Assembly: GCA_032718475.1 (NCBI GenBank)
Contig: JAUCBJ010002574.1
Span: 1-36,653 of the forward strand
Source: Nemertoderma westbladi
Taxonomy: Eukaryota > Xenacoelomorpha > Nemertodermatida > Nemertodermatidae
DNA: 36,653 nucleotides
Direction of reading: 5' to 3'
In this document: positions 1 to 10,282 of the stretch, piece after piece
Layout: each line of letters begins with the position of its first letter
Numbering within the stretch: position 1 is the stretch's first letter
Notes under the pieces: generated by a model
Seen by the model: only the letters and a program-made list of their open reading frames with translations
What the model was told of the DNA's origin: nothing
Database searches by the model: none
Program-made: the position numbers and the translations under genes

Positions 1-673
1 TAATGGATTTGAGTTCGGCCTGATCAATGTCTCTTTTGAGGTTGTATCAGTATCAGTGATACCAACCGCGCCACTACTAGGATGGAACATTTGGGTTTAC
101 AGACAATCATATATTGTCACCTCAATCAATGAAATTATCATCTCCACACAGGATTATCTCCATCCCTCATTTTTCCACTTTAGTTGCGAAGTTTTATATG
201 AATTGATAGACAGACAATATATTTCAGGATCAATTCCCTAATAATCAAAGTTAATTTCAAATCCAAATTTTCTTAATTCTCAGAAGTTGTGGGAAGATTA
301 CTCTTGTTTCTCGCCATTATTGTGAAGATGCTTTATAATTATAGGATCCCATGTAACCTATTTTATAATACGAACAGACTGAATTGTATTCCAATGTGCT
401 TGAATGTTTTATGGGAAAATTAAATCTAAAAACATTTCTTATAGACAACTTTTACTCCGGGAGCTTCCGACTCTAAGGCCCGCCGCACTACTATATACTA
501 GGATCGGCATGCTGCATTGCTGCTGCATTTTTAATAATGCTGTGCCGCCGCACACTAGATGCATCGTATTTTATTTTGTATATTGATAGCTTTTATGTTA
601 TTTATTTATTACGTTTGAATTTTATTCAAATTATATTTTTTTCCCTGACCATCCACATATAATTTAATTTTCA
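1..673. other. No gene recognised
   Basis: AT-rich sequence with only short chance reading frames. Nothing in them resembles a known domain, and I see no convincing exon, RNA gene or repeat array. It would fall inside the first intron of the minus-strand kinase gene whose first coding exon is at 1149-1581, if that gene is intact. Confidence 0.4.
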
Positions 674-922
674 ATGGATGACAGTGATGATGAAGTTATT
701 GCAACTGTTGCTGCATATATGTTGTGGGAACAAACTAAACTCATTTCACGAGAGATTGGATACATCCAATAAATTTCAAGAGACCTGTGGCTGGCGTTAT
801 GGAAAATTTATATGAATTATACTCGCATGTCCGTTGGCACATTTGATGCACTTTTGTCCCTAATTGATGGAAACATCCGAAAGTGCAGCACCAAGTTTGG
901 AAAAACTGCTAGTCACACTGAG
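674..922 (+). pseudogene. PIF/Harbinger transposase, broken N-terminal fragment
   Basis: A start codon at 674 opens a short acidic peptide (MDDSDDEVIATVAAYMLW), a common start for Harbinger transposases. The similarity then moves to a second frame with the motif RDWIHPINFKRP and to a third with NYTRMSVGTFDALLSLI. These are the W-x-H-P block and the 'F-x-x-[FY]-x-R-M-S-x-x-T-F-x-x-L-L' block that open the PIF/Harbinger family, in the correct order and spacing. Two frameshifts within 250 bases make it non-functional. The catalytic DDE region is not present downstream, so this is a remnant. A GAG|GTACAG at its end could be a fossil donor. The family identification is from memory of the motifs. 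Confidence 0.65.
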
Positions 923-1148
923 GTACAGTAATACTGTATAACATTGGGTGGCAACACACACTAATATTACTTTGATTATTTTAATGTGTAAATTTCAAAG
1001 AATTTATTATGCATCTTGCATCTCTAGTGTACGGCGGTCCTAACTAAATCGCACTGGTTTGCAATCGCACACTTTTTTCTGCACTCGAACACCAAAATAA
1101 TTCAATATTGAGCTCTTGAGTAAATATTTGTTTACTCTTCCAACTTAC

Positions 1149-1581
1149 CTTCTATAGCATTCCTTATAAGATGTTTCGATTGTTCATCCTTATAGTAATG
1201 AGCCAGTAGGTATTCCACATCCGCAACCTCTTTGTGACTCAAACGTTTCCCGCAGATTGCATTCCGTTTCTTGGGAGACAGGGCGAGTTTATTCACACCA
1301 ACCTCAATGTCACCTGTACTCATCTGGGAGAGCACAGACGTCAGCTGGCTGACCTGTCTCTCGAGTTTCCCTATCGTCATGTCTTTATCGATAATCTCTT
1401 TCTTGAGGGAGTTTATCCTTCGCCTCAACTCCATCCCCTCCTCGTAACTCGTACAACGTCGATGGTCGTCTTTGCCAACCATCTTCGATTGCTTATCGGT
1501 TGATTTACTTTCAGTTTCTCTTTTTATTATTCTATTTTTTTTAGTTAGCAGAACACGATGACCGCTGTGAGATAGTCCCAT
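1149..1581 (-). CDS. cGMP-dependent protein kinase, first coding exon
   Basis: The exon encodes 144 codons plus one base and ends at AAG|GTAAGT, a consensus donor (intron starts at 1148, minus strand). Residues about 50-90 form a heptad-rich coiled coil (LRRRINSLKKEIIDKD, then KLERQVSQLTSVLSQ), the dimerisation region of protein kinase G. Next comes KKRNAI, matching the autoinhibitory pseudosubstrate of the family (compare KRQAIS in PKG I beta), with Ala in the phospho-acceptor position. The segment SKHLIRNAI matches the helix just before the first cyclic-nucleotide-binding domain. The start Met gives MGLSHS, an N-myristoylation type sequence as in PKG II; a second Met at residue 34 is an alternative start. 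The cNMP-binding and kinase domains must lie to the left, beyond position 1. Orthology to PRKG1 or PRKG2 cannot be decided. Confidence 0.78.
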
Positions 1582-3014
1582 AGTATAGACAGGTAGGTAG
1601 GTACGCGTAAATATTGATCCATGGTGTTTGCGCTCCCGAATTTATAGAAAGATGGGATGTGTCATCGGAACCGGAAATACGTCGGATTGGTTATAACCCC
1701 GTATAATATTGATAAACTACAAAGTAATACCGGCTTATATAGAATCATAAATATTTAACACAAAGCTAACAACTACATTAGTATCCTGTTTTGTGTTCAG
1801 AAATGTATCTAACCTGCCCCTACTTGGCGCCAATGGGTTATATGGTGTAGGTTAATCGATCCATAATATACCTACGTAGCTTTGTTTCATTCACACCGGT
1901 TAGCAAATAATATAATATCAGAACTACACAATGTTGTTACCTACTTACAGACTCGGTTAGTAAACTTACTCTCGTTGCATATCATAGCACAGCTTATAAC
2001 GGATGACAAACAATGAGAAACATTTATAGGCGTCCATTTTTTTTAATCATTTGAGCTTATAAAATATCACACCTTTAATCGAAATTATTAATGGTAACTG
2101 CAAGTATAATGCCAAATTAGTAAAACCCATTACATCTTTATAATAATACTACTTCTGTGGGTGGTAGTTATAAACGCAAATGAGTGTTAACATAATATTA
2201 TTGCCTTTTCTTAAATTCCAATGTCTTTCACTCACATGTCTCTTCCTGCCAATGAAAGGTCAATCTTAGCCAGTGTGTCTGCTGTCCGCTTTAATAGGGA
2301 GATCCTGTAGTTACAGATGTAGTCCTCAGGATGTCTCCATTAGGGACACGAGCACCCCCCACATGGCAGGGTGTTGGCCAACCGTTTTCTAGCTCAATAG
2401 ACAACACAATAATATGCTAATAATCCAAAGTGCGGTGTCAAAACATTGAATAACCAACAAACCCATTATAATCCCGGGTTCAATAATATTTTGGTGCTGA
2501 GATAATGTTGATTCCTTCTAAATAATCATTAATTTTTAATGTGGTATACATGTCCTTTAAGTCCATGTTGTTGTTGTCTGTGAGTTCTGGCAGTGTAAAC
2601 ACATGGGATAAGGATCAATATGGAACGCAGAGGCAACGTTAGATAGACTCACAGACGTTTTCTTTATCTCCAATAATTCCTATGTTAAATTATTGGATTG
2701 GAAATTATGGCCTGGCAATTACTTCTATCTCACAAACCCCAGGCCGCCTGGGATATGTCCCGGCTTAATAATAGCAGTTATTGTTGTGGGGCGAGCCATA
2801 TGCATGAGTGAACACGGACATTGTCGTGTCGTTTATATCTTATATCCGTCCGTTAATCTTTAATCTCGGTATAATAAACACGGGTTAATAGGTTACCCGT
2901 CTCCTGGTATACCATTTGGGTTTGGGTAGGTCTCCTAGTAAACACCACAAGGATCAAACATACATCTTTGAGATGAGGTGTTTGGTGTCATTGGAGGGGG
3001 CTGGTAGGAGGTGT

Positions 3015-3037
3015 GGGGGGGGGGGGGGGGGGGGGGG
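3015..3037 (+). repeat. poly(G) run, 23 bases
   Basis: Twenty-three consecutive G. Long G/C homopolymers recur in the window (17 C at 12320-12336, 18 C at 31315-31332, 15 C at 33111-33125). At least one of them forms the end of a MITE, so this one may mark an old transposon end. Its length is also likely to be unreliable in assembly. Confidence 0.9.
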
Positions 3038-3296
3038 TTCACTAAAATCCAATTTTGGTTAATTCATCTAAAGGTTAAAGTGGCACGTTATTCTATCGAA
3101 AACAATAAACGAAGGTCAATAGGACATGTTGCAGTTTAATTTTTGACAGTAAGCAGCTGTTATTTGTTTCGATTTTTCCCTAGAAGAGGATGAAATTTAA
3201 TTGCGCCCCTTATGTTGAAATTTATTTTATCTACGAAATATCAAAAATTGTGCTATACTTTAGTTATATTATTTAAATGGAACTTGGTGTTTGTTT

Positions 3297-3320
3297 ATTG
3301 CCGTGGATATCCACGGCAAT
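3297..3320. repeat. Perfect 24-bp palindrome
   Basis: The half-site ATTGCCGTGGAT is followed immediately by its exact reverse complement ATCCACGGCAAT, with no spacer. It stands alone in AT-rich sequence. No function can be assigned. Confidence 0.9.
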
Positions 3321-5262
3321 GTTTACGGTTCCCAGATATGCGGGTCCTATTTACTTCTGTGTGTTCTGTAACGGATACTGATTGCCAGTTGAATTCCTCG
3401 TTCCTGTGTACTACTGGTGGGTGGGGGGAGTACCAGCACTACTGGAGGGAACCCCAGCATACCACCATGTAAGCAAGGATATCCAGCCAATGTATTCGGT
3501 TTACTGTAATTACTTAATCAATTTAAACTTTGTTCCAGCTAGCTACTTCCTTCCGTAATTATCTTTCCACGAACAACGCAACGAAGGTCAGAATTCAACG
3601 CAAACACGCCTGTTATTACTTGAAAAATCGATACAACACCACCACCACCACCAATCCATACCAGACCAGCTCAGCAGGCGTACAGAAACAATGTACCAGT
3701 ATAAATTTTACCCGGACAAAAAAGACGCAAACCATACAACAGACAAAATTTACCCGGATAAACAGAAAAACATCAGGACAATAATTTGAATGAAAAAACG
3801 CTGCTGTATTCCGGATAAATAATCCGCTATTTGTGTTTGAATCCGTCCAATACGTACCAATAGCTAAAGATTAAAAGGATTAATGTTTCTCTTCTCGAAG
3901 TAATCCAGAGCAGCTACCTGGTCAACCAAAAAAATATTATTGTGGAGTTACCATAGATCAGTCAGATTATGTTTTTTGTACAGAAGGATAGCTAATAAAA
4001 CTGGTAACGGTATATGGTTAGAGATTATTAGACTTCCAACCATAGTTCGATCCCAGCTGAATTCCAAACGTGACGATGATTATATGATATGATATAATGA
4101 TACATATGATGTTGTCAGCTACAGTACCTCTGCCTGGAGTGGAGTGGGGCACAATTTTTTATAACTTCTCCATATATAGCCTTAACGAATACTTTGGAGT
4201 GCAATTCAATGTGACCTAACATTTCTCAATCTGATTAGCAGTTCCTACTAAATCGTCAACTCAGCACTTAACTTGACTCTATTACTTCTGGCAGTGACAA
4301 CTTGACCTTTAATAAATTACGCTATCACATCCACTTATAGAAATACGGGTAACACATTTTGTCCAATTAGCATCTCATCAATAAATTATAGCGAATCCAA
4401 AACAAACCGTCATAAAATGTAAATGTCGTGGCTCAGTTCATATCTAGCCGTATGTTATTTACTTTCACTTTCACTATATCAGTAACTGAAATGCCCTAAT
4501 TTAATTAAACTAGGGCTGAATTGTTTCAATTGATATTCACCCTACTATAGAGATCATTGATCATTGGTTTAGGATTCAAATTTCTTAATCCCAAAAAAGG
4601 GATCATTGGAGGTCATTGACCCTAGCACCGCACTCAATAAATTCATTATAATTTCCGGTGAACTGAATTTCGATGTACTTAAACAAATAAACGTTACATT
4701 ATAATTTTTAAATAAAACGGGTTGCGCGTTCGTTTGGTTTATGATAAGATTGAGTAGGAATCGTTATGGGAATAGCTAATCACAAACCCCAACAATGTGT
4801 AGGAATTTAACAGCTTGTTCGATGGATCCCAGTAATGATTGCTTGCAGTTGTTCGCTGATACAGACACATGCTGTGCTGTATGCATTACCGGTATCGAAC
4901 CTAGAACCAACAGGGGTGTTGAGAGGCCTATATGGTTACTGAATATCGAATTGCAACATTTCCTCCTGTAAACGAACCTCTTCTAATATTCACGAAACAT
5001 GTGCCTGACATTTTTAAGGGAGCTCCAACATTTTAGTATAGCTAATGTATAAAATGCTAGAAATTGCCTCTTATCCCATTTCGTTAAAGAGAGCATTTTG
5101 GTAATGATTGACAGACCGACAAACTGAACTTACTAACCAACCACTGCGTGCATAGGTTAACTGTTAGGATCTGCAAACAGCATCGAATTAACACGTATGG
5201 ATCATGCATATGGATCGATTTTACTTTAAAGGATATAAATTAAAACTATAGCTATCCGGGGC

Positions 5263-6105
5263 ATTATTTTATATTTACTATATTTATTATTTTATATTTA
5301 CTATATTTATTATTTTATATTTACTATATTTATTATTTTATATTTACTATATTTATTATTTTATATTTACTATATTTATTATTTTATATTTACTATATTT
5401 ATTATTTTATATTTACTATATTTATTATTTTATATTTACTATATTTATTATTTAATATTTACTATATAATAATTTATTATTTTATATTTACTATATTAAT
5501 ATTTTATATTTACTATATTATTATTTTATATTTACTATATTATTATTTTATATTTACTATATTAATATTTTATATTTACTATATTATTATTTTATATTTA
5601 CTATATTATTATTTTATATTTACTATATTATTAGTTTATATTTACTATATTAATATTTTATATTTACTATATTATTATTTTATATTTACTATATTATTAT
5701 TTTATATTTACTATATTTATTATTTTATATTTACTATATTTATTATTTTATATTTACTATATTTATTATTTAATATTTACTATATAATAATTTATTATTT
5801 TATATTTACTATATTAATATTTTATATTTACTATATTATTATTTTATATTTACTATATTATTATTTTATATTTACTATATTATTATTTTATATTTACTAT
5901 ATTATTATTTTATATTTACTATATTATTATTTTATATTTACTATATTATTAGTTTATATTTACTATATTAATATTTTATATTTACTATATTATTATTTTA
6001 TATTTACTATATTATTATTTTATATTTACTATATTATTAGTTTATATTTACTATATTAATATTTTATATTTACTATATTATTATTTTATATTTACTATAT
6101 TAATT
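5263..6105. repeat. AT satellite, 22/23-bp unit (left block)
   Basis: Tandem copies of a unit close to TTTACTATATTTATTATTTT plus three bases (23 bp), with 22-bp variants ending in TTATTATT or TTAATATT. A block containing the variant TACTATATAATAATTTATTA appears near 5455 and again near 5772 in similar surroundings, so the array grew by segmental duplication as well as by unit slippage. It stops abruptly at about 6105, where a GC-rich insert begins, and resumes at 6973. Confidence 0.92.
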
Positions 6106-6972
6106 TGCCGTATAAATTTAATGGTCTATTTAGGATTCTATTATTATCATTATCTTCTCATATTTTATTACTAAAACTCTATTTACTCAACTTTACAAAT
6201 ATTATTGCAATGCCAATACCAATAATAGTTAACAATAAATATTGCAAATTGATGTTTTGTTAATATTTATAGAGTAATGGTAATATTTATTTATTTATAC
6301 AGTTGTGTAGAGCGCGTCCAGTTGTTTGTTGAACTTATGAGCCGATGAGCTATTGATGAAGTGCCGAAGCAGCCGGTCAATACTGCGCGGGGATGTCGTG
6401 ACCTCGCAGACCCGCACCATCCCCGAACCCCAAACCGCGCCATGATCGTCGTCCGCCACGGAGGCAGAGGGAACTGGACCGGAGGAGGGCGAATTGAAGG
6501 CGCCGCCGGACACCCCCCAAAACACACGCGAGGCCCCTTTCCCTCATCCCTTGGTGTTTAGAAACGAGAGCCTCGGCGATGTGTTTTAACAGTATCTGGG
6601 CCTCTCGGCACCAGACACCGTCTGTCGTTCCGACCAGGGGGGTAAACGACATCCTCCGGTCCTCGCATACGGCGCGGTAGTGGCGCGTCTTATAGCGGCA
6701 GCGCTCGTCTAGCAACGACTCGGTTGAACGGTTGGCCTGGGCATAAGAGGTGGCGTCAGCATTTAATACTGCAATGTCGAACGACGCCACCCGTTGAGAA
6801 GCCCAGACCCCACGTGCAACCAAGTCGGCCCGGACGCCACCGACCACAAAACCGGCGCTGTCCAGGTGACCCCGCGACAGGGTCACCTCCCGCTCCACAC
6901 TCGAAGGTCCGACAACGGAGGAGAGAAGGTCTCCGAAGACGTCCCGGACCTCGTCGTGCCTTTTAACGACCA
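6106..6972. mobile_element. GC-rich retroelement fragment inserted in the AT satellite
   Basis: About 870 bases separate two blocks of the same AT satellite. The right two thirds (about 6300-6972) are strikingly GC-rich compared with the surroundings. The minus strand codes for a domain resembling the C-terminal region that follows the reverse transcriptase in some invertebrate retroelements. The right edge is abrupt: the coding frame runs to within a few bases of the satellite. I could not identify terminal repeats or a target-site duplication. Confidence 0.6.
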
Positions 6973-6973
6973 T
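6377..6973 (-). pseudogene. Retroelement C-terminal domain (RHxExRD type), fragment
   Basis: Read leftward from the satellite junction, the frame gives RHDEVRDVFGDLLSSV, then FDIAVLNADATSY, SFTPLVGTTDG and FALLRSSSLCLRG. This order resembles a conserved domain that ends the polyprotein of certain invertebrate reverse-transcriptase elements (pattern RHNExRD ... FDVRVFNP ... FTPLV ... LxRSxxxCLRG). I recall the pattern but not the exact clade, so the assignment is tentative. The open frame is almost 200 codons, yet nothing of a reverse transcriptase precedes it because the satellite begins there. The final 30 or so residues are low-complexity. It is a 5'-truncated piece, not a complete gene. 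Confidence 0.5.
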
Positions 6974-7695
6974 TTACTATATTAATATTTTATATTTACT
7001 ATATTATTATTTTATATTTACTATATTTAATATTTAATATTGTATAATTACTATATTTATTATTTTATATTTACTACATTTAGTATTTTATATTTACTAT
7101 ATTTATTATTGTATATTTACTATATTTATTATTGTATATTTACTATATTTTACTATATTTCTTATTTTACTGTATTTATTTTTTATTATTCTATATTTAC
7201 TATATTTTACTATATTTCTTATTTTACTGTATTTATTTTTTATTATTTTATATTTACTATATTTACTATATTAATTATTAATTATTTTATATTCACTATA
7301 TTTACTATATTAATATTAATTATTTTATATTTACTATATTTACTATATTAATTATTAATTATTTTATATTCACTATATTTACTATATTAATATTAATTAT
7401 TTTATATTTACTATATTTACTATATTAATTATTAATTATTTTATATTCACTATATTTACTATATTAATATTAATTATTTTATATTTACTATGTTTACTAT
7501 ATTAATTATTTTATATTTACTATATTTACTATATTAATTATTAATTATTTTATATTCACTATATTTACTATATTAATATTAATTATTTTATATTTACTAT
7601 ATTTACTATATTAATTATTAATTATTTTATATTTACTATATTAATTATTAATTATTTTATATTTACTATATTTATTATTTATTAAATTAATTATT
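6973..7695. repeat. AT satellite (right block)
   Basis: Continuation of the AT array: first the same TTTACTATAT unit as the left block, then longer variants alternating TATTAATTATTAATTATTTT with TTCACTATAT. The long plus-strand reading frame across 7040-7351 (rich in Tyr, Phe and Ile) is a by-product of the repeat and not a gene. Confidence 0.9.
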
Positions 7696-8355
7696 TTATA
7701 TTATATTTTAAATTTTTAATGTCAACCCACCTCATGAAGGCGGGTGATTTACTGAGATCTAGTGGACCCTGTCACCTCTTTACATTAATTGTATCATCCA
7801 AACAATTATTTGCGTGTCAACCTTATTACAACAATTTTAGTAATTTTCGCATCCTATCCTCTACAGAGTATACAAATGAACAGAACAGAGTGAAATAAAT
7901 CAAGTAGTTGTGATATAAATTAGGGATACCAATTACATAGTGTTTTAAAATAATTTATTGTATTTGTTATTTTTGCCAATCTTATCCTAATTTTACACTA
8001 TCTGGAACTGGGATGCAAGGTATAACATATATATACTATACTATTTACAGTAATAAAACCTCAAGATAAGATTTATGGAGGATATATAACTCTTACGTGT
8101 AAATATATAGTTGTGTGTGAACTAGAACAACTCTACTATAATACTGGACTACCACTGGTTGAACTGCTATCCTTATCAGCTAGGATCACTCTGGGCATGC
8201 ATGCTTTGGTCTCTTCCTATCAACCAACCAATCACCAGGAATTTATTTGCTTTTCACTCCCCACTCCATCTGTGCAAAGGGGATGGAGAACTTGAGTTGG
8301 AATTATATATAATTTTCCCCTATTGAGTTGATAACCATCAAACACAATGCTACAG
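7696..8355. other. No gene recognised
   Basis: Non-repetitive AT-rich sequence between the satellite and the first possible SPAG17-like exon. Short reading frames only; no motif or structured RNA noticed. Confidence 0.4.
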
Positions 8356-8408
8356 ATATCTACACCTGGGGAACCTGCTGGAAGCCGATATAATATTAAC
8401 AATCGAAT
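8356..8408 (+). CDS. SPAG17: SPAG17-like, possible upstream exon
   Basis: A 53-nt segment bounded by TACAG and GTTAGT. The donor matches the form used by most downstream exons of this gene. The open frame reads ISTPGEPAGSRYNINNR and leaves two bases over, which is exactly the phase needed by the next candidate exon at 9048. The acceptor lacks a good pyrimidine tract and I cannot match the peptide to the family, so this rests on phase and donor only. Confidence 0.25.
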
Positions 8409-9047
8409 GTTAGTTCAATACAGTAGAGGATCATTATGCATCAACTCACCTGCGCTACTATTTACAAAAGTGCATTTTTCTTTCCCCAACCTCACCAGTC
8501 ACCCCCTCCCCTCCCCTCCGTCCTCACACGTACGGCTTTAAATACGTTCCATTGTTTGACGTGTATCACCGCGTGTGTAAGGCCGAAGTGTCGATGTAAT
8601 TGTGGGTGGATACGAGGCGGTAATTACGCATTTAAAGTAATCGATATAACTCGAGCATGCAGCAGTGCGTGATGGCGGTGTCAGTGTTTGATGTAGAACA
8701 ACTGGGTTTCGCTTCATAACTAAATATATCCCAGTTTATTATATTACACACTCGCTATACTCATATCCATATGGTTATCCAATATCCATGTACTGCCCTG
8801 CCCAAGTGCTCAATGGCATATAATTCATATATACAATACATCACACATGGTGGACGGACATGGTCAATCGTTGGAATTTCAATTATAGATCGTATGATTA
8901 TTCCTTTATCCTTCTTACTCCTTCGCAATGTAGTATAGCTGAGGGGTATAATTCGCCATTCCTTTCGGATACTATTACACCGGCCGCCAGCCACCCAACC
9001 CAACAACGGGTCTTATCAACAGCGTAATCACTACCAACGCTTGTTAG

Positions 9048-9142
9048 GAACTTTACTATGGTTTTGATAAGGTGTCCTGGAGCTGAATTCCTGAGGCATG
9101 CCAGATACCGCTGTTGGGAAGAGGAACTTCACGGAAACAGAG
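9048..9142 (+). CDS. SPAG17: SPAG17-like, probable exon
   Basis: A 95-nt open segment between TTGTTAG and G|GTAATA. It encodes LIRCPGAEFLRHARYRCW and then EEELHGNR, a non-repetitive charged peptide unlike the surrounding noise. It ends one base into a codon, the phase required by the microexon at 11272. An alternative acceptor lies at 9071. The copy AAACAGAGGTA occurs twice (about 9135 and 9163), giving a second possible donor. The following intron (9143-11271) carries both minisatellites. Confidence 0.42.
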
Positions 9143-9341
9143 GTAATACCCGCAAACAGAGGTATATAATACCAACAACGTACCGTCTACTCTACTGCTC
9201 TAACAATAGCTAGGGGCTATGGCAATCATAGTCCTATACCTACCTACATGTACTTTTATGCTTCGGGGCTTCTGCATATTATCATACCAACATATTCGTG
9301 GGGCCTTCGCGCAGCACGATGTTTATCAAATCAACCCTGTT

Positions 9342-9770
9342 TGAACCAGGGATTGGTCCGGAACTGGTTGGGCCAGGGTTTGTTCCGTATCTGGTTGGAC
9401 CAGGGATTGGTCCAGTACTGGTTGGACCAGGGATTGGTCCGGAACCGGTTGGACCAGGGATTGGTCCCGAACTGGTTGGACCAGGGATTGGTCCGGAACT
9501 AGTTGGGCCAGGGATTTGTCCGGAGATGGTTGGACCAGGGATTGGTGCGGAACTGGTTGGACCAGGGATTGGTCCGGAACTGGTTGGACAAGGGATTGGT
9601 CCAGTACTGGTTGGACCAGGGATTGGTCCGGAACTGGTTGGACCAGGGATTGGTCCCGAACTGGTTGTACCAGGGATTGGTCCAGAACTGGTTGGACAAG
9701 GGATTGGTCCGGAACTGGTTGGACAAGGGATTGGTCCAGTACTGGTTGGACCAGGGATTGGTCCGGAACT
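9342..9770 (+). repeat. 27-bp minisatellite, about 16 copies
   Basis: Sixteen near-identical 27-bp units with core GGACCAGGGATTGGTCC, in which GGACC and GGTCC are inverted arms, so each unit can fold. Because 27 is a multiple of three and the unit lacks stops, long open frames appear on both strands (for example a Gly-Pro-Ile-rich 9-residue repeat, LVGPGIGPE). These are most likely by-products, as the array lies in a predicted intron. Variants (AGTACT, CCCGAACT, ACAAGG) recur in the same order at about 9410-9490 and 9600-9670. Confidence 0.93.
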
Positions 9771-9970
9771 TGTACGGCAGGGGGTTAGTCTAGGTAAACT
9801 GTTTAAAACGGTTGTATTAGTCATACAATAATTGTCCGTAGTATGTACATAGAGTTGCGAGCTTTTAGAGAGGTCTCCAGAAGTTAGTTTTCCGACTATG
9901 TTGTAGACTGCTTGCTCTTTGAGTTTCCACTCTTTGCCACCTTGGGACTGCTAGGGCTTTGCCTGGAACG

Positions 9971-10198
9971 CTAGTTTATTTTCCCATCCTCTGATTTCCG
10001 ACGCAGCACAAAGGACTCTTTGAGCTGATCGTAAAGGACGAGAACCCTGGCTGATATATCATCGGATGCCCTGTTCAGAGTCTTCGAGTGCATCCTCAAA
10101 ATATCGCGGTGTTTTTTTGCTTGGCCCGTTAGTGAAGGACGAAGATAAACTCTCTGAAATGCGTCAGAGGCTGCCAGTAAATGCTTGTTATTAAGAAC
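9971..10198 (-). pseudogene. Unidentified protein-coding remnant
   Basis: The minus strand has 75 open codons ending in TAG at 9971. They encode LLAASDAFQRVYL, then KKHRDILRMHSKTLNRASDD and LVLYDQLKESFVL. Composition and helix pattern look like genuine protein. Just upstream on the same strand (about 10200-10265) other frames read VPPKISEGGTG, suggesting frameshifts in a longer ancestral frame. I do not recognise the family; a retroelement Gag-like or transposase helper protein is a guess. It lies within the predicted SPAG17-like intron in the opposite orientation and directly abuts the 22-bp minisatellite, whose unit may have arisen from its edge. Confidence 0.35.
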
Positions 10199-10282
10199 TT
10201 ATAAGCGATCAGCTGGAGAATCCAGTTCCACCTTCACTAATCTTGGGAGGAACTAAAGCACGGCGGCAACTGAGGCACTAAG

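Larger units (their letters stand above)
1582..5262. other. Long region without recognisable gene
   Basis: Upstream flank of the kinase exon, then AT-rich DNA. It contains a 23-base G run (3015-3037) and a perfect 24-base palindrome (3297-3320). Candidate splice-bounded segments at 3393-3469 and 3540-3587 have AG and GT edges, but their peptides match nothing I know. The region probably lies upstream of, or within introns of, the plus-strand SPAG17-like gene. Confidence 0.4.

Noticed and set aside
3393-3587. Two AG/GT-bounded segments (3393-3469, 3540-3587) as host exons
   Set aside because: The more protein-like frame of the first leads into a stop in the second; no recognisable similarity.
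4040-4053. tRNA B-box-like ATAGTTCGATCCCA
   Set aside because: No acceptor stem, D arm or anticodon arm could be formed around it; at most an old SINE fragment.
4893-4913. Minus-strand GGTTCGATACC resembling a tRNA T arm
   Set aside because: No cloverleaf around it; chance match.
6361-6985. Plus-strand frames opposite the GC-rich retroelement domain
   Set aside because: Arg/Pro-rich shadows of the minus-strand coding sequence caused by high GC content.
7040-7351. Hydrophobic Tyr/Phe/Ile protein frame
   Set aside because: A translation of the AT satellite.
9282-9831. Overlapping long frames on both strands encoding Gly-Pro-Ile repeats
   Set aside because: Explained by a stop-free 27-bp tandem unit; no splice or homology support.
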